From NCBI RefSeq assembly GCF_002261185.1, contig NZ_NEVQ01000013.1:682001-746000 (forward strand): a DNA stretch of 64,000 nt, read 5' to 3'. The notes beneath the pieces are model-generated. The model had not been told where the DNA came from. It did no database searches and was given only the letters and a program-made list of their open reading frames with translations. The stretch is from Bordetella genomosp. 4 (lineage in GTDB: Bacteria; Pseudomonadota; Gammaproteobacteria; Burkholderiales; Burkholderiaceae_B). The position numbers and the translations under genes are program-made. Shown here in pieces: positions 54,529 through 63,866 of this stretch (the stretch's first letter is position 1; every line of letters begins with the position of its first letter).

Positions 54529-56388
54529 TTGCCTCACACCACGCCGTTGCCCAAAAAATACCCGCTGAAAGACTTTTTCCGTAATCCCGACCGCGGCTAT
54601 TTCCGCTTGGCCGACGACGGCAAGACGCTGGGATTCATGCAGCCTGTGGCGCTGGACGACCAGCCGGCCCGCATGAATATTTTTGTGCAAGCCCTGCAAA
54701 ACGCCCAGCCCGTGGGCGAGCCGCGCAGACTGACCAGCGAAACTGCTCGCGATATCAGCAATTTCTTCTGGAAAGGCGACGACATCGTCCTGTATCAGAA
54801 AGATTTCGGTGGAGACGAAAATTTCCACGTCCTGGCTGTCAACGCGCAAACTGGCGTGGCCCACGATCTGACCCCCTACGAAAACGTCCGGGCCGGCATC
54901 GAAGACGATCTGCCTGACGATCCCGACCATGTCCTGATCAGCCACAACCAGCGCGATCCGCAGGTATTCGACGTCTATCGCGTCAACGTCCATACCGGCG
55001 CGGCCGTCCTTGTGGCGCAAAACCCGGGCAATGTCGTAGGCTGGCAAACCGATCACGCCGGTAAAGTCCGCGCCGCCATCACCAGCGATGGGCTGGACAC
55101 GACGCTGCTCTATCGTGACAACGAGGCGGCGCCTTTCAAGCCGTTGATCACCACTGACTACCGCACCACCGTCAGTCCGGCATTTTTCACCTTTGACGAT
55201 CGCAAGTTCTACGCCCTGAGCAATCGCGGCCGCGACAAACTGGCGCTGGTCATCATCGACCCCGCCACGCCCGACCAAGAGGAACTGATATTCGCCACCG
55301 ACGAGGTTGATCTCGATGCCGCCGGCTATTCCCGCAAGCGCCGTGTCCTGACTGTCGCCGCCTATCAAACCGACAAACCGCGCCGTCACTATTTCGACGC
55401 GCAGACCGAGGCGCTATACCAGCAATTGGAAAGCCTGCTGCCCGGCTACGATCTGGCCATCCAGGGCCTGAATCGCAACGAGGACACCTTCATCGTTGCG
55501 GCCTACAACGACCGCACGCCTGGCGCGCGCTACCTGTTCCAGACAGCAACGGGCGCGCTGCACAAGCTCGCGGATATCAACCCGTCCATTCCCGAGGCGG
55601 AGATGTCGCCGGTGCAGCCCATCCGCTACACCAGCCGCGACGGCCTGGAGATTCACGGCTATCTGACCCTGCCTGCCGGCCGCGACCCGAAAGGCCTGCC
55701 CTGCATCATCAATCCGCACGGCGGCCCCTGGGCGCGCGACGGTTGGGGCTATAACCCCGAGATTCAGTTCCTGGCCAACCGCGGATTCTGCGTCTTGCAG
55801 ATGAATTTCCGTGGATCCACAGGCTATGGCCGCCGTTTCTGGGAAGCCAGTTTCGGTCAATGGGGTCTGGCCATGCAGGACGACATCACTGACGGCGTGC
55901 GGTGGCTCATCGACCAGGGTATTGCCGATCCTGCGCGCATCGGCATCTATGGCGGCAGCTACGGCGGCTACGCCACGCTCGCGGGCATCACCTTTACCCC
56001 CGACCTCTATGCCGCTGCAGTGGACTACGTGGGCGTGTCCAACCTGTTCACCTTCATGAACACCATCCCGCCCTATTGGAAACCCCTGTTGGCCAAAATG
56101 TACGACATGGTCGGACACCCAGAGCATGATCAGGAACGCCTGGCCGCCACCTCGCCCGCGCTGCACGTCGATCGCATCCGGACGCCGCTCTTGATCGCCC
56201 AGGGCGCGCAGGACCCGCGGGTCAACAAGGCCGAAAGCGATCAAGTGGTACAGGCGCTACGCGAACGCGGCGTCGAAGTGCAATACCTCGTCAAAGACAA
56301 CGAGGGCCACGGTTTCCACAACGACGAGAACAAATTCGAGTTTTATGAGGCCATGGAGGCATTTTTTGTCGCCCATCTCAAACCCTGA
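54529..56388 (+). CDS. S9-family prolyl oligopeptidase-like serine peptidase
   Basis: A 619-residue enzyme with an N-terminal beta-propeller (TPDGRT-like DDGKTLGFMQPV repeats) and a C-terminal alpha/beta hydrolase. The catalytic triad is Ser in YGGSYGGYATL (about 477), Asp in AQGAQDPRVNKAES and His in DNEGHGFHNDEN. It cleaves oligopeptides; no signal peptide. A TTG at 54529 has AGGAG 7 bases upstream, better than any in-frame ATG; ATG at 54508 is an alternative. Confidence 0.9.
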   Translation: MPHTTPLPKKYPLKDFFRNPDRGYFRLADDGKTLGFMQPVALDDQPARMNIFVQALQNAQPVGEPRRLTSETARDISNFFWKGDDIVLYQKDFGGDENFHVLAVNAQTGVAHDLTPYENVRAGIEDDLPDDPDHVLISHNQRDPQVFDVYRVNVHTGAAVLVAQNPGNVVGWQTDHAGKVRAAITSDGLDTTLLYRDNEAAPFKPLITTDYRTTVSPAFFTFDDRKFYALSNRGRDKLALVIIDPATPDQEELIFATDEVDLDAAGYSRKRRVLTVAAYQTDKPRRHYFDAQTEALYQQLESLLPGYDLAIQGLNRNEDTFIVAAYNDRTPGARYLFQTATGALHKLADINPSIPEAEMSPVQPIRYTSRDGLEIHGYLTLPAGRDPKGLPCIINPHGGPWARDGWGYNPEIQFLANRGFCVLQMNFRGSTGYGRRFWEASFGQWGLAMQDDITDGVRWLIDQGIADPARIGIYGGSYGGYATLAGITFTPDLYAAAVDYVGVSNLFTFMNTIPPYWKPLLAKMYDMVGHPEHDQERLAATSPALHVDRIRTPLLIAQGAQDPRVNKAESDQVVQALRERGVEVQYLVKDNEGHGFHNDENKFEFYEAMEAFFVAHLKP

Positions 56389-56537
56389 TTCATCCCAAAA
56401 CAGGGACGATCCCCGATAAAATAGCTTCAACACCGCCTCGCCCCGGGGCGGATAAATCGCCCTTTGCCACGATTGGTTACGGAAACCTAATCCGCAGAGG
56501 GTGTGTCTATCTGGTTCTGGCCTAGAATCAGCAGCAA

Positions 56538-59210
56538 ATGAATACCCCTGAAAAATCGAATTCAGCCCCCCGTCGGGGCATCAAGCAGTTTCTGCGCAAA
56601 CGTATCGTGGCGCAGGCGGCAGTCGGCGTGGCGGGCCTGGGCGTGTGCGGCGCAGTGCTCGTGGGCCTCGCGGTCGCGCTGACCTGGCCCAATCTGCCGT
56701 CGCTGCACGCCATGACCGACTACCGGCCCAGCGTGCCGTTGCGTATTTACACAGCCGATCACGTCCTGATCGGCGAGTTTGGCCAGGAACACCGCAACGT
56801 CGTGCCCTTTGACGAAATCCCGCTGGTGATGAAACAAGCCATGCTGGCAGCCGAGGACGACGACTTTTACTCCCACGGCGGTATCGACTGGATGGGTATG
56901 GCGCGCGCCATGCTGACCAATCTGGTCCACATGTCGAAAAGTCAGGGTGCCAGCACCATCACCATGCAGGCCGCGCGCAATTTCTATCTGTCGTCCGACA
57001 AGACCTATTTGCGCAAATTCTACGAGCTGCTGCTGACCTTCAAGATCGAATCCGAGCTGACCAAGGACCAGATCCTGGAGCTCTACATGAACCAGATTTA
57101 TCTGGGTCACCGCGCCTACGGCTTCGAGGCCGCCTCGCGCACCTATCTGGGCAAGCCCCTGGCCGAAGTCACCCCAGCGGAGGCCGCATTGTTGGCAGGT
57201 ATTCCCAAAGCCCCCTCGCGCTCCAACCCGATTACGAATCTCGACCGCGCCGTCGTCCGTCAGCACTACGTGCTGGGACGGATGCAAACGCTAGGCTATC
57301 TCACGCCGGAACAAGCCCAAGCCGCCCGCGAGCAGCCGCTGCAGATTCGCGGCCGCCCAGGCGACCAAAGCGACGACTTCACGGTCCACGGCGAATATCC
57401 GGCGGAACTGGTGCGCCAGATCATGTACGGCCTGTTCCAGGACGGCACATATACGCGCGGCATCGACGTCTACACTACCATCGACTCCAAAGCCCAACAG
57501 GCGGCCTATCAGGCGGTGCGCACGGGCGTGCTGGACTACACCCGCCGCGCCGCCTATCCAGGCCCCGAGGACCAGATCGACCTGCCTGCCGGCATCGAAC
57601 AGGATCCGCAAGCTTTCGAAGAAATCCTCGATGGCGTCCAAGACGAAACGCCTGACAGCAGCGACCTGCTGACCGCTGTGGTGCTCTCGGCCAGTCCGAC
57701 CGAAATCAAAGTGGCGCGCAGCGCCAAAGAAGTCATCACCATCTCCGATAAGAAAGCCCTGGCCGTAGTGGCCCGGGCTCTCAACCCACAGGCCAGCGAA
57801 ACCCAGCGCATTAAGCGCGGCTCGGTCGTACGCCTGCATAAAAACGGCGATCAGTGGGAAATCCTGAATATGCCGACGCTGCAAGCCGCGTTGGTCTCAT
57901 TGGCGCCCAAGGACGGCGCCATCCGTGCCCTGATTGGCGGCTTCGATTTCTATAGCGGCACCTTCAACCGTGCGACGCAGGCATGGCGCCAGCCGGGCTC
58001 GACCATCAAGCCGTTCATCTATGCGGCCTCGCTCGAGCGCGGCATGACGCCCGCCACGCAGATATCGGATCAGCCCTTTACCCTGTCGGTAGAACAGACC
58101 GGTTCTCGCCCCTGGACGCCCAAAAACGACGGCAATGACTATCAGCCGATGCAAACCATGCGCCAGGGCCTGTATCGGTCCAAAAACATGGTCTCCATCC
58201 GCATCCTGCAGGCCATCACGCCGCAATACGCCCAGGAATACCTGACTCGTTTCGGATTCCAGAAAGATCGTTGGCCCGCGGTATTACCGATGGCCTTGGG
58301 TGCAGGCGGCGCAACGCCATTGCAGGTCGCTGACGCTTATGCCGTCTTTGCCAATGGCGGGTACCACGTGCCGCCCTATCTGATCGACAAAGTCACGGAC
58401 CGCTCGGGCAATGTCCTGATGCAGGCCCAACCCGTCGTAGCGGGCGACGAGGCCGCTCGTACCATCGATCCGCGCACCGCGTGGGTCATGGACGACATGT
58501 TGCGTGGCGTGGCCGCCAGCGGCACGGCGGCGCGCGCCAAGCGCACACTCAAGCGCAGCGACGTCGCGGGCAAGACCGGCACCACCAATGATGCGGTCGA
58601 CGTCTGGTTTGCGGGCTACACCCCAGCACTGGCCACCGCCGTCTGGATGGGCTTCGATCAACCGCAGTCACTGGGCAGCAACGCATTCGGCAGCGGCCTG
58701 GCGCTGTCGACTTGGCTGGACTATATGCAGCCCGTGCTCAAAGACGTGCCCGAACAACCTCAGCGCCCTCGTCCCGACGGTTTGCTGGTCGATAACGGCG
58801 AATACTATTACTCGGAATTCCCGCCCGGCCAAGCCATCGCTTCGCTGGATCTGCCCACCGGCGATCAGTTGACCGACTTCCTCAATAACATGCGGCCCAG
58901 CGATGGCGCCCCGACGCAAGTGCGTCCGTTAAATACGCCTGGCGGCAGCCTGCCTGCGCCAGCGAGCCCTGCCGCGCCGCTGAGCCAGGGGAATTCTCCC
59001 GCACAGGGGACCATCGTTGCGCCGGCCGTCGCTGTTCCAGCCCCGCCACCGGCTACTGCTGCACAAGCATCGCCCGGCACACGTTCCGCCACCAACCGCA
59101 CACCTGGCGCGTCCGGCAGCGACTCACCGGGCCAGCACGATGCGGCACTGGCCATCCCCATTCCACTGGCTCCGCCACCGGCCAGCCCGCGTCCTGTCAC
59201 AGAATATTGA
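56538..59210 (+). CDS. Class A penicillin-binding protein 1A-type (transglycosylase/transpeptidase)
   Basis: An 890-residue bifunctional cell-wall synthase. After a membrane anchor (about residues 25-50) comes the glycosyltransferase domain (AAEDDDFYSHGG with Glu106; GASTITMQAARNFYL; LYMNQIYLGHRAYGFEAASRTYLGK), then an OB-like insert, then the transpeptidase with SxxK in QPGSTIKPFIY, SKN in YRSKNMVSI and KTGTT near 680. It ends in about 150 residues of Pro/Ala/Ser-rich low-complexity sequence. It builds and cross-links peptidoglycan in the periplasm. Confidence 0.93.
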   Translation: MNTPEKSNSAPRRGIKQFLRKRIVAQAAVGVAGLGVCGAVLVGLAVALTWPNLPSLHAMTDYRPSVPLRIYTADHVLIGEFGQEHRNVVPFDEIPLVMKQAMLAAEDDDFYSHGGIDWMGMARAMLTNLVHMSKSQGASTITMQAARNFYLSSDKTYLRKFYELLLTFKIESELTKDQILELYMNQIYLGHRAYGFEAASRTYLGKPLAEVTPAEAALLAGIPKAPSRSNPITNLDRAVVRQHYVLGRMQTLGYLTPEQAQAAREQPLQIRGRPGDQSDDFTVHGEYPAELVRQIMYGLFQDGTYTRGIDVYTTIDSKAQQAAYQAVRTGVLDYTRRAAYPGPEDQIDLPAGIEQDPQAFEEILDGVQDETPDSSDLLTAVVLSASPTEIKVARSAKEVITISDKKALAVVARALNPQASETQRIKRGSVVRLHKNGDQWEILNMPTLQAALVSLAPKDGAIRALIGGFDFYSGTFNRATQAWRQPGSTIKPFIYAASLERGMTPATQISDQPFTLSVEQTGSRPWTPKNDGNDYQPMQTMRQGLYRSKNMVSIRILQAITPQYAQEYLTRFGFQKDRWPAVLPMALGAGGATPLQVADAYAVFANGGYHVPPYLIDKVTDRSGNVLMQAQPVVAGDEAARTIDPRTAWVMDDMLRGVAASGTAARAKRTLKRSDVAGKTGTTNDAVDVWFAGYTPALATAVWMGFDQPQSLGSNAFGSGLALSTWLDYMQPVLKDVPEQPQRPRPDGLLVDNGEYYYSEFPPGQAIASLDLPTGDQLTDFLNNMRPSDGAPTQVRPLNTPGGSLPAPASPAAPLSQGNSPAQGTIVAPAVAVPAPPPATAAQASPGTRSATNRTPGASGSDSPGQHDAALAIPIPLAPPPASPRPVTEY

Positions 59211-59213
59211 TAG

Positions 59214-59268
59214 GAATAAATATTATTCGTGATATCGTTGCGGACTAGGTCAACTTAGCTCGCAACGA
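59214..59268 (+). promoter_or_regulatory. Dyads upstream of the PepSY gene
   Basis: GAATAA-ATA-TTATTC (59214-59228) is an AT-rich dyad that could be a Fur-like or other repressor site. TCGTTGCG (59235-59242) pairs with CGCAACGA (59261-59268), the latter ending 2 bases before the ATG, so an RNA hairpin would cover the translation start. No Shine-Dalgarno sequence is seen. Confidence 0.5.
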
Positions 59269-59270
59269 CC

Positions 59271-60443
59271 ATGACTGCCGCCACCACGATCAAAACCTGG
59301 TATCTGGTCCACAAATGGACCAGCCTTATCTGCACCGTATTCCTACTGGTCATCTGTCTGACCGGGCTGCCGCTGATTTTTCATCACGAAATCGAACACT
59401 TGTTCGACGAAGGCAAACCCGTCGCGGCCTTGCCCGAGGGCACGCCACCCGCCAGCCTGGACAAAATCGTCGCTGCGGCCAAGGCCCTATATCCAGAAGA
59501 ATACGTCGACTACGTCTACATGGACGATCACGAGCCTCAGGTCTACGTAGGCTTTGCCCCAGAGCTGGGCACGGCGGTAGAAAAAGGCCACGCCGTACGT
59601 GTCGATCTGCGCACCGCCGAAGTCCTGCACGATGCACCGCCCTATTCCGAGGATCGTTTCTCGTTCATGGGCATCATGCTGGCGCTGCACGTAGACCTGT
59701 TCGCTGGGTTGCCTGGCGAATTGTTCCTGGGATTCATGGGCCTGCTTTTCGTGATCGCCATCGTGTCAGGCGTTGTCCTCTATGGCCCTTTCATGAAAAA
59801 AGTGGAGTTCGGCACCGTGCGTGCCGCGCGATCGACTCGCCTGAAGTGGCTGGATCTGCATAACCTGCTGGGCATTGTTACGCTCGTCTGGGCCTTTGTC
59901 GTCGGCGTGACGGGCGTGATCAACGAACTGTCCACGCCCCTGTTCCGTATGTGGCAAGCCTCGGAACTGCCGCGCATTCTGGCGCCCTATCAGGGCCGCA
60001 GCGTGCCCAAGGACCTGGCCTCTGTGCAAAACGCCGCCGATACCGCAATCAAAGCCCTGCCAGGTCGCGAAGTCTCGTTCATCGCCTATCCCGGCAACGC
60101 CTACGGCAGCCCGCACCATTACGTGGTCTGGCTAAAGGGCGACACTCCCCTGACCTCAAAACTGAATACGCCCGTGCTGGTGGATGGCGTCAGCGGCGAC
60201 CTCAGCGCCGTAGCGCGCATGCCTTGGTACCTGACGGCCCTGGAGGTCTCGCGCCCCCTGCACTTTGGCGACTATGGCGGCATGCCGTTGAAAATTTTGT
60301 GGACCCTGCTCGATCTCGTCACCATCGTGGTGCTCGGTAGCGGCCTGTACCTCTGGATCGCTCGCCGCAAGGCAAACAACGCTCGCATCGCAGAACTTGT
60401 TCGGCGTCATCAACAACTCAAACCGCAACAAACCCCCGCATGA
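59271..60443 (+). CDS. PepSY-associated TM-helix protein
   Basis: A 390-residue PepSY_TM protein of the kind often found with iron-uptake or reductase genes. Helices at about 14-36, 130-160, 195-220 and 345-370; the pattern HKWTSLICTVFLLVICLTGLPLIFHHEIE and LKWLDLHNLLGIVTLVWAFVVGVTG has conserved His residues fitting heme ligation or ferric-siderophore reduction. Possibly iron-regulated. It is coupled by ATGA to a small membrane protein gene. Confidence 0.87.
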   Translation: MTAATTIKTWYLVHKWTSLICTVFLLVICLTGLPLIFHHEIEHLFDEGKPVAALPEGTPPASLDKIVAAAKALYPEEYVDYVYMDDHEPQVYVGFAPELGTAVEKGHAVRVDLRTAEVLHDAPPYSEDRFSFMGIMLALHVDLFAGLPGELFLGFMGLLFVIAIVSGVVLYGPFMKKVEFGTVRAARSTRLKWLDLHNLLGIVTLVWAFVVGVTGVINELSTPLFRMWQASELPRILAPYQGRSVPKDLASVQNAADTAIKALPGREVSFIAYPGNAYGSPHHYVVWLKGDTPLTSKLNTPVLVDGVSGDLSAVARMPWYLTALEVSRPLHFGDYGGMPLKILWTLLDLVTIVVLGSGLYLWIARRKANNARIAELVRRHQQLKPQQTPA

Positions 60444-60643
60444 GTTCACGCAGCCGCTTTTTATTCGTATGGGGTGCACCCATTGTGCTGGGCCTGCTCA
60501 GCGTCTTCGGACTGCTGGCGGCCCTGCTGGGTACGGGCCTATGGCACTGGGCCTCCTGGCTCTCGCTGGCGATCCTGCTGGTGGTCATCGTCAAGTACTG
60601 GTGGTTCCCGGCAAAGCCAGCGGATTCGACTGCCAAGCGTTGA
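60440..60643 (+). CDS. Small membrane protein in operon with PepSY gene
   Basis: A 67-residue protein with two hydrophobic segments (IVLGLLSVFGLLAALLGTGLW and LSLAILLVVIVKYWWF) and basic ends. Its ATG overlaps the PepSY gene stop. Similar small proteins accompany PepSY_TM genes; function unknown. Confidence 0.82.
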   Translation: MSSRSRFLFVWGAPIVLGLLSVFGLLAALLGTGLWHWASWLSLAILLVVIVKYWWFPAKPADSTAKR

Positions 60644-60657
60644 GATCGAAAGGTCTC

Positions 60658-61587
60658 TCAGGCTCCCCGGGGTCGTTGCGCGCGATATAAGCGCCATGCG
60701 CCTTCTGTCATCAACACCAGGACCGCCAACCAGATCGCGATATAGGTGGGCCATTGCGCGGCGGCAATGGTCTCGCCCAACAAAACTGATACGACTACCA
60801 ACAACACAGGCTCAACATAAATCAGTAGTCCAAATAACGTCAGATTCAACCGCGGCGCAGACAATGCCTGGCACCCCAATGCCGAGGCGCTAATGACCCC
60901 CAATCCCAGCACCAGCCATAGTAAATGGGACGAACTGTCCAATGTGCCCAACACTTCGCCGCCCTGAAAAATGAAAAATAGGCTGATGGGCAGACTCAAA
61001 TTCATGTCAAACCACAGACCGCCCAGCGTATTGGTATTAGTGACTCGGCGCAGCCAAAAATACCAGGGATACCCGAGACATACTGCCAATACGGGCCATG
61101 AGATTGCACGCGCAATCACCACCTGATTCACGATACCCGCCAGCGCCAGCAAACACGCCGCCAGTTGAAACCCGCTGAGCCGGTCGCCGAATGCCGCACG
61201 CCCCAGCACGACCATCGCCAACGGCAAGAGAAAATAGCCCAGAGACACGTCCAGCCCATAACCATTGATCGGCGCCCACATGAACAGCCACAACTGCGCC
61301 CCTAGCAAAATGGACGACAACAGGCGTTTTCCCCAGAACCATTTCTCGTGGCGAACGCGATGCAAAATCGCACGCACCTCGTGCCAGCGGCCGGTGAGCA
61401 ACACCATCAACGTCAGGCACGGCGCGGTCAACAAGATACGCCATCCATAGATCTCCTCGCCGCCCAGCTCTGCGAGCAAGCTGGTGTAGCCGTACATGAT
61501 GGCAAACAACACCGATGCCAGGACGTTGAACCCCACCCCGATAGAGGTGCTTACGGTACTGCTCGTACCCGTATTACCCGTACTCAT
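60658..61587 (-). CDS. EamA/RarD-family transporter
   Basis: A 309-residue drug/metabolite transporter with about ten membrane helices. The RarD-like opening FNVLASVLFAIMYGYTSLLAELGGEEIYGWRILLTAP is preceded by a short Ser/Thr-rich tail. It probably exports amino acids or similar metabolites. The divergent Lrp-type regulator is its likely controller. Confidence 0.87.
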   Translation of the reverse strand: MSTGNTGTSSTVSTSIGVGFNVLASVLFAIMYGYTSLLAELGGEEIYGWRILLTAPCLTLMVLLTGRWHEVRAILHRVRHEKWFWGKRLLSSILLGAQLWLFMWAPINGYGLDVSLGYFLLPLAMVVLGRAAFGDRLSGFQLAACLLALAGIVNQVVIARAISWPVLAVCLGYPWYFWLRRVTNTNTLGGLWFDMNLSLPISLFFIFQGGEVLGTLDSSSHLLWLVLGLGVISASALGCQALSAPRLNLTLFGLLIYVEPVLLVVVSVLLGETIAAAQWPTYIAIWLAVLVLMTEGAWRLYRAQRPRGA

Positions 61588-61765
61588 TAATTCGCCAACG
61601 GCCTCTGCTCAATCAACCCAAGGGTAAAACGCGGGAATGCGATGTGACCCTCAAGGCTCGATAATTTATTGCAAATCGCCTAATAAATGGTCTCATTTTT
61701 CAGCGTTGCACAATAAAATTTCTCGTTTATTGTCCCGCCTCCATCGAGACTGGTTACGCCGCCTG

Positions 61766-62245
61766 ATGAAACCCGACATCGTTTTAGACAACTATGATCT
61801 CGCCTTGCTGGACGCCCTGCAGCAAGACAACAGCGTGCCGTTGCGCGAACTGGCCGAGCATGTGCACTTATCCACGGCATCGGTACAACGGCGCATTCAA
61901 CGCCTACGTAAAGCCGGGTATATCCAGGCTAATTCGGCGGTTATCGACCCGGAAAAACTGGGACAAGTCATCACCATGGTGGTGGAAGTGCACGCCGATC
62001 GAACCCAATCTGCGGATCTGGACGTGATGAAACAGACGTTTTCCGGGCCGGAGATCCAGCAGTGCTATTACGTGACCGGCGACGCGGATTTTCTGTTGAT
62101 CTTGACCGTGCCCAATATGACCGTCTTTCAGGACTTGGCGCAGCGCCTGTTTCACGATAATCCGAACGTGAAATGGTTCCGGACCGCGGTCGTGCTCGAT
62201 CGCGTCAAAACCACCTTGCATGTCCCTCTCAGGGGGCCAGCTTGA
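61766..62245 (+). CDS. Lrp/AsnC-family regulator, divergent from EamA transporter
   Basis: A 159-residue regulator: HTH (YDLALLDALQQDNSVPLREL, STASVQRRIQRLRKAGYI) then the ligand-binding RAM domain (TMVVEVHADRTQSADLDVMKQTF, CYYVTGDADFLLILTVPNM). The start is the ATG at 61766, not the longer upstream frame. Adjacent to an EamA exporter, as Lrp-type regulators of amino-acid exporters often are. Convergent with the zinc-ribbon gene. Confidence 0.9.
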   Translation: MKPDIVLDNYDLALLDALQQDNSVPLRELAEHVHLSTASVQRRIQRLRKAGYIQANSAVIDPEKLGQVITMVVEVHADRTQSADLDVMKQTFSGPEIQQCYYVTGDADFLLILTVPNMTVFQDLAQRLFHDNPNVKWFRTAVVLDRVKTTLHVPLRGPA

Positions 62246-62444
62246 ACCCGAGGTCTGTGCCCCACTTGTCCGTCTCGCGCAGCCATTTGGCCTCGCAAAC
62301 CAGGCAGCGGAAACGGTCCTCGCGACTGCCTTCCCGCCCCCTTTGGGTAGAGTAAATAAAGCCCTGATGCCCCAATTCACCGTGGGGTTCTGTTCCCGGT
62401 ACACCCGGCATGATTGCCTGGCACGCTGGACACATGATGCTCAT
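62229..62444 (-). CDS. Small zinc-ribbon-like protein
   Basis: A 71-residue protein with two CxxC pairs, MCPACQAIMPG near the N-terminus and FRCLVCEAKWLRE at about residues 47-58, which fits one zinc ribbon. Length and pairing give no specific role. The ATG at 62444 is followed by another at 62435 and no strong ribosome site is seen. Its 3' end overlaps the Lrp gene by 17 bp on the opposite strand. Confidence 0.7.
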   Translation of the reverse strand: MSIMCPACQAIMPGVPGTEPHGELGHQGFIYSTQRGREGSREDRFRCLVCEAKWLRETDKWGTDLGFKLAP

Positions 62445-62621
62445 GACCAATCTCTGAACGATAATTGGCAAATTGTAAGCGATTACACCAATTATTGACC
62501 TCCCCTTCGTGATCGGGGTCCGGAGATCCGGCCCTGGCGACCGTTTTTGCGGCAAAAAACCCTCATTGTGGGAGCGTTCTTATCGCTAGCAGATGTGCCA
62601 AACTGGCAACACTGTCTGCTC

Positions 62622-63728
62622 TCAAGCGGCAGGCAATGCGGCGTAACAGGTAGCCAGGTGATAAGGCGTTGACGAGGGCATATCCGCGCGTGCGAGTCGG
62701 CCGCTGCCATCCAGGCATTCGCGCCAGCCACCCGGGTGCAGAAAGCGGCTCTGGAACTGCTGCAGGTGCCGCGCCAACTCGGCCCATTCCCCCAACGCCG
62801 CCAGATAACGCGCGTACTCGGCCTGCGCCCAGATACGTTCTGTCGGGTCCTTGATCCGGCCATCCTCGTGCAGTGCGGCGCACACACCTGCGGTCCTGAC
62901 CGCGACTCCCTGCTCTCGCGCCCATTCGCAACCGCGTGGCAGCGTCAGAGGCAATTCCAGATCCGCGAACACGGCCGGCGCACTATTGAGCAACACAAAC
63001 CATTCAAACTGATGTCCGGGCTCTATGTGATTGTCGGCCTGCCCGGACGGCGCTTCAGTAATACACAAGGTCGGCGCATGCACAAAAGTATCCGCCACGC
63101 TTTGCACCAAACTACGCAACGTCTGCGCAAACCAGGCGGGCTCCGCAACGCGCGAAGCTGCCAGATAGGCTTCGGTCAGATGCATGACGGGGTTTTGCGC
63201 CGGGCCGGCTAGCGCTTTCTGCCAATCCGCCGACATCGATGCGTGATAGCGGCCGTCCTCACGCCGAAACCGCGCTTCGATCTGTTGGGCGGTTTGCAGC
63301 ATCGCTTGTCTGGCTTCGGCCCGGCGCGAGCGTTCGAAATACGCGGCGCAGGCAAACACTACAAACGCGTGCGTATACAAGTCCTGTGCATCATCCAACG
63401 GCAGCCCGTCAGCATCGATGCTATAGCGCCATCCGCCATGCACGTCATCGCGAAAATGACGCAGCAACGCATCGAACAAGCGATCCGCGTGATGCGCATA
63501 TCTTGCCCCTGGGGCACCTGCATAGACATACAACTGACGCGCGCATGCCATCGCACGATAGCGCTGCACGGGCAACGGCAATCCGGTATCGCCCGCCAAT
63601 GCCTCGTAAGGCAGGTTCATGCGTTCGTTAAAACCGCGTCCTGCCCACAAGGGCAAAATCACATCATTGAAATGCTGTCGCAGCGCCTGAATGGTGTGCG
63701 CGAGCTCGGTAGGGACAGAATTAGCCAT
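62622..63728 (-). CDS. AGE-family epimerase/isomerase
   Basis: A 368-residue (alpha/alpha)6-barrel of the N-acylglucosamine 2-epimerase/mannose isomerase family. Catalytic histidines are visible in NPVMHLTEAYL (about 170) and PGHQFEWFVLL (about 245), with DLYTHAFVVFA (about 120). It isomerises a sugar; substrate unknown. The frame is open 21 codons upstream, but MANSVPTELAHTIQALRQHF gives the family N-terminus. Confidence 0.88.
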   Translation of the reverse strand: MANSVPTELAHTIQALRQHFNDVILPLWAGRGFNERMNLPYEALAGDTGLPLPVQRYRAMACARQLYVYAGAPGARYAHHADRLFDALLRHFRDDVHGGWRYSIDADGLPLDDAQDLYTHAFVVFACAAYFERSRRAEARQAMLQTAQQIEARFRREDGRYHASMSADWQKALAGPAQNPVMHLTEAYLAASRVAEPAWFAQTLRSLVQSVADTFVHAPTLCITEAPSGQADNHIEPGHQFEWFVLLNSAPAVFADLELPLTLPRGCEWAREQGVAVRTAGVCAALHEDGRIKDPTERIWAQAEYARYLAALGEWAELARHLQQFQSRFLHPGGWRECLDGSGRLARADMPSSTPYHLATCYAALPAA

Positions 63729-63866
63729 CGGGACATGGCGCGCATCAACGCGCGCCGGAAATGACGAAGTAACGACGATAACCCGAATCATGCTACCACC
63801 AGAACCGGCGTCGTTCCGACCTCATGCGGCGCGCGTGACTTGCATCAAGTTTTCACCTACCCCATG

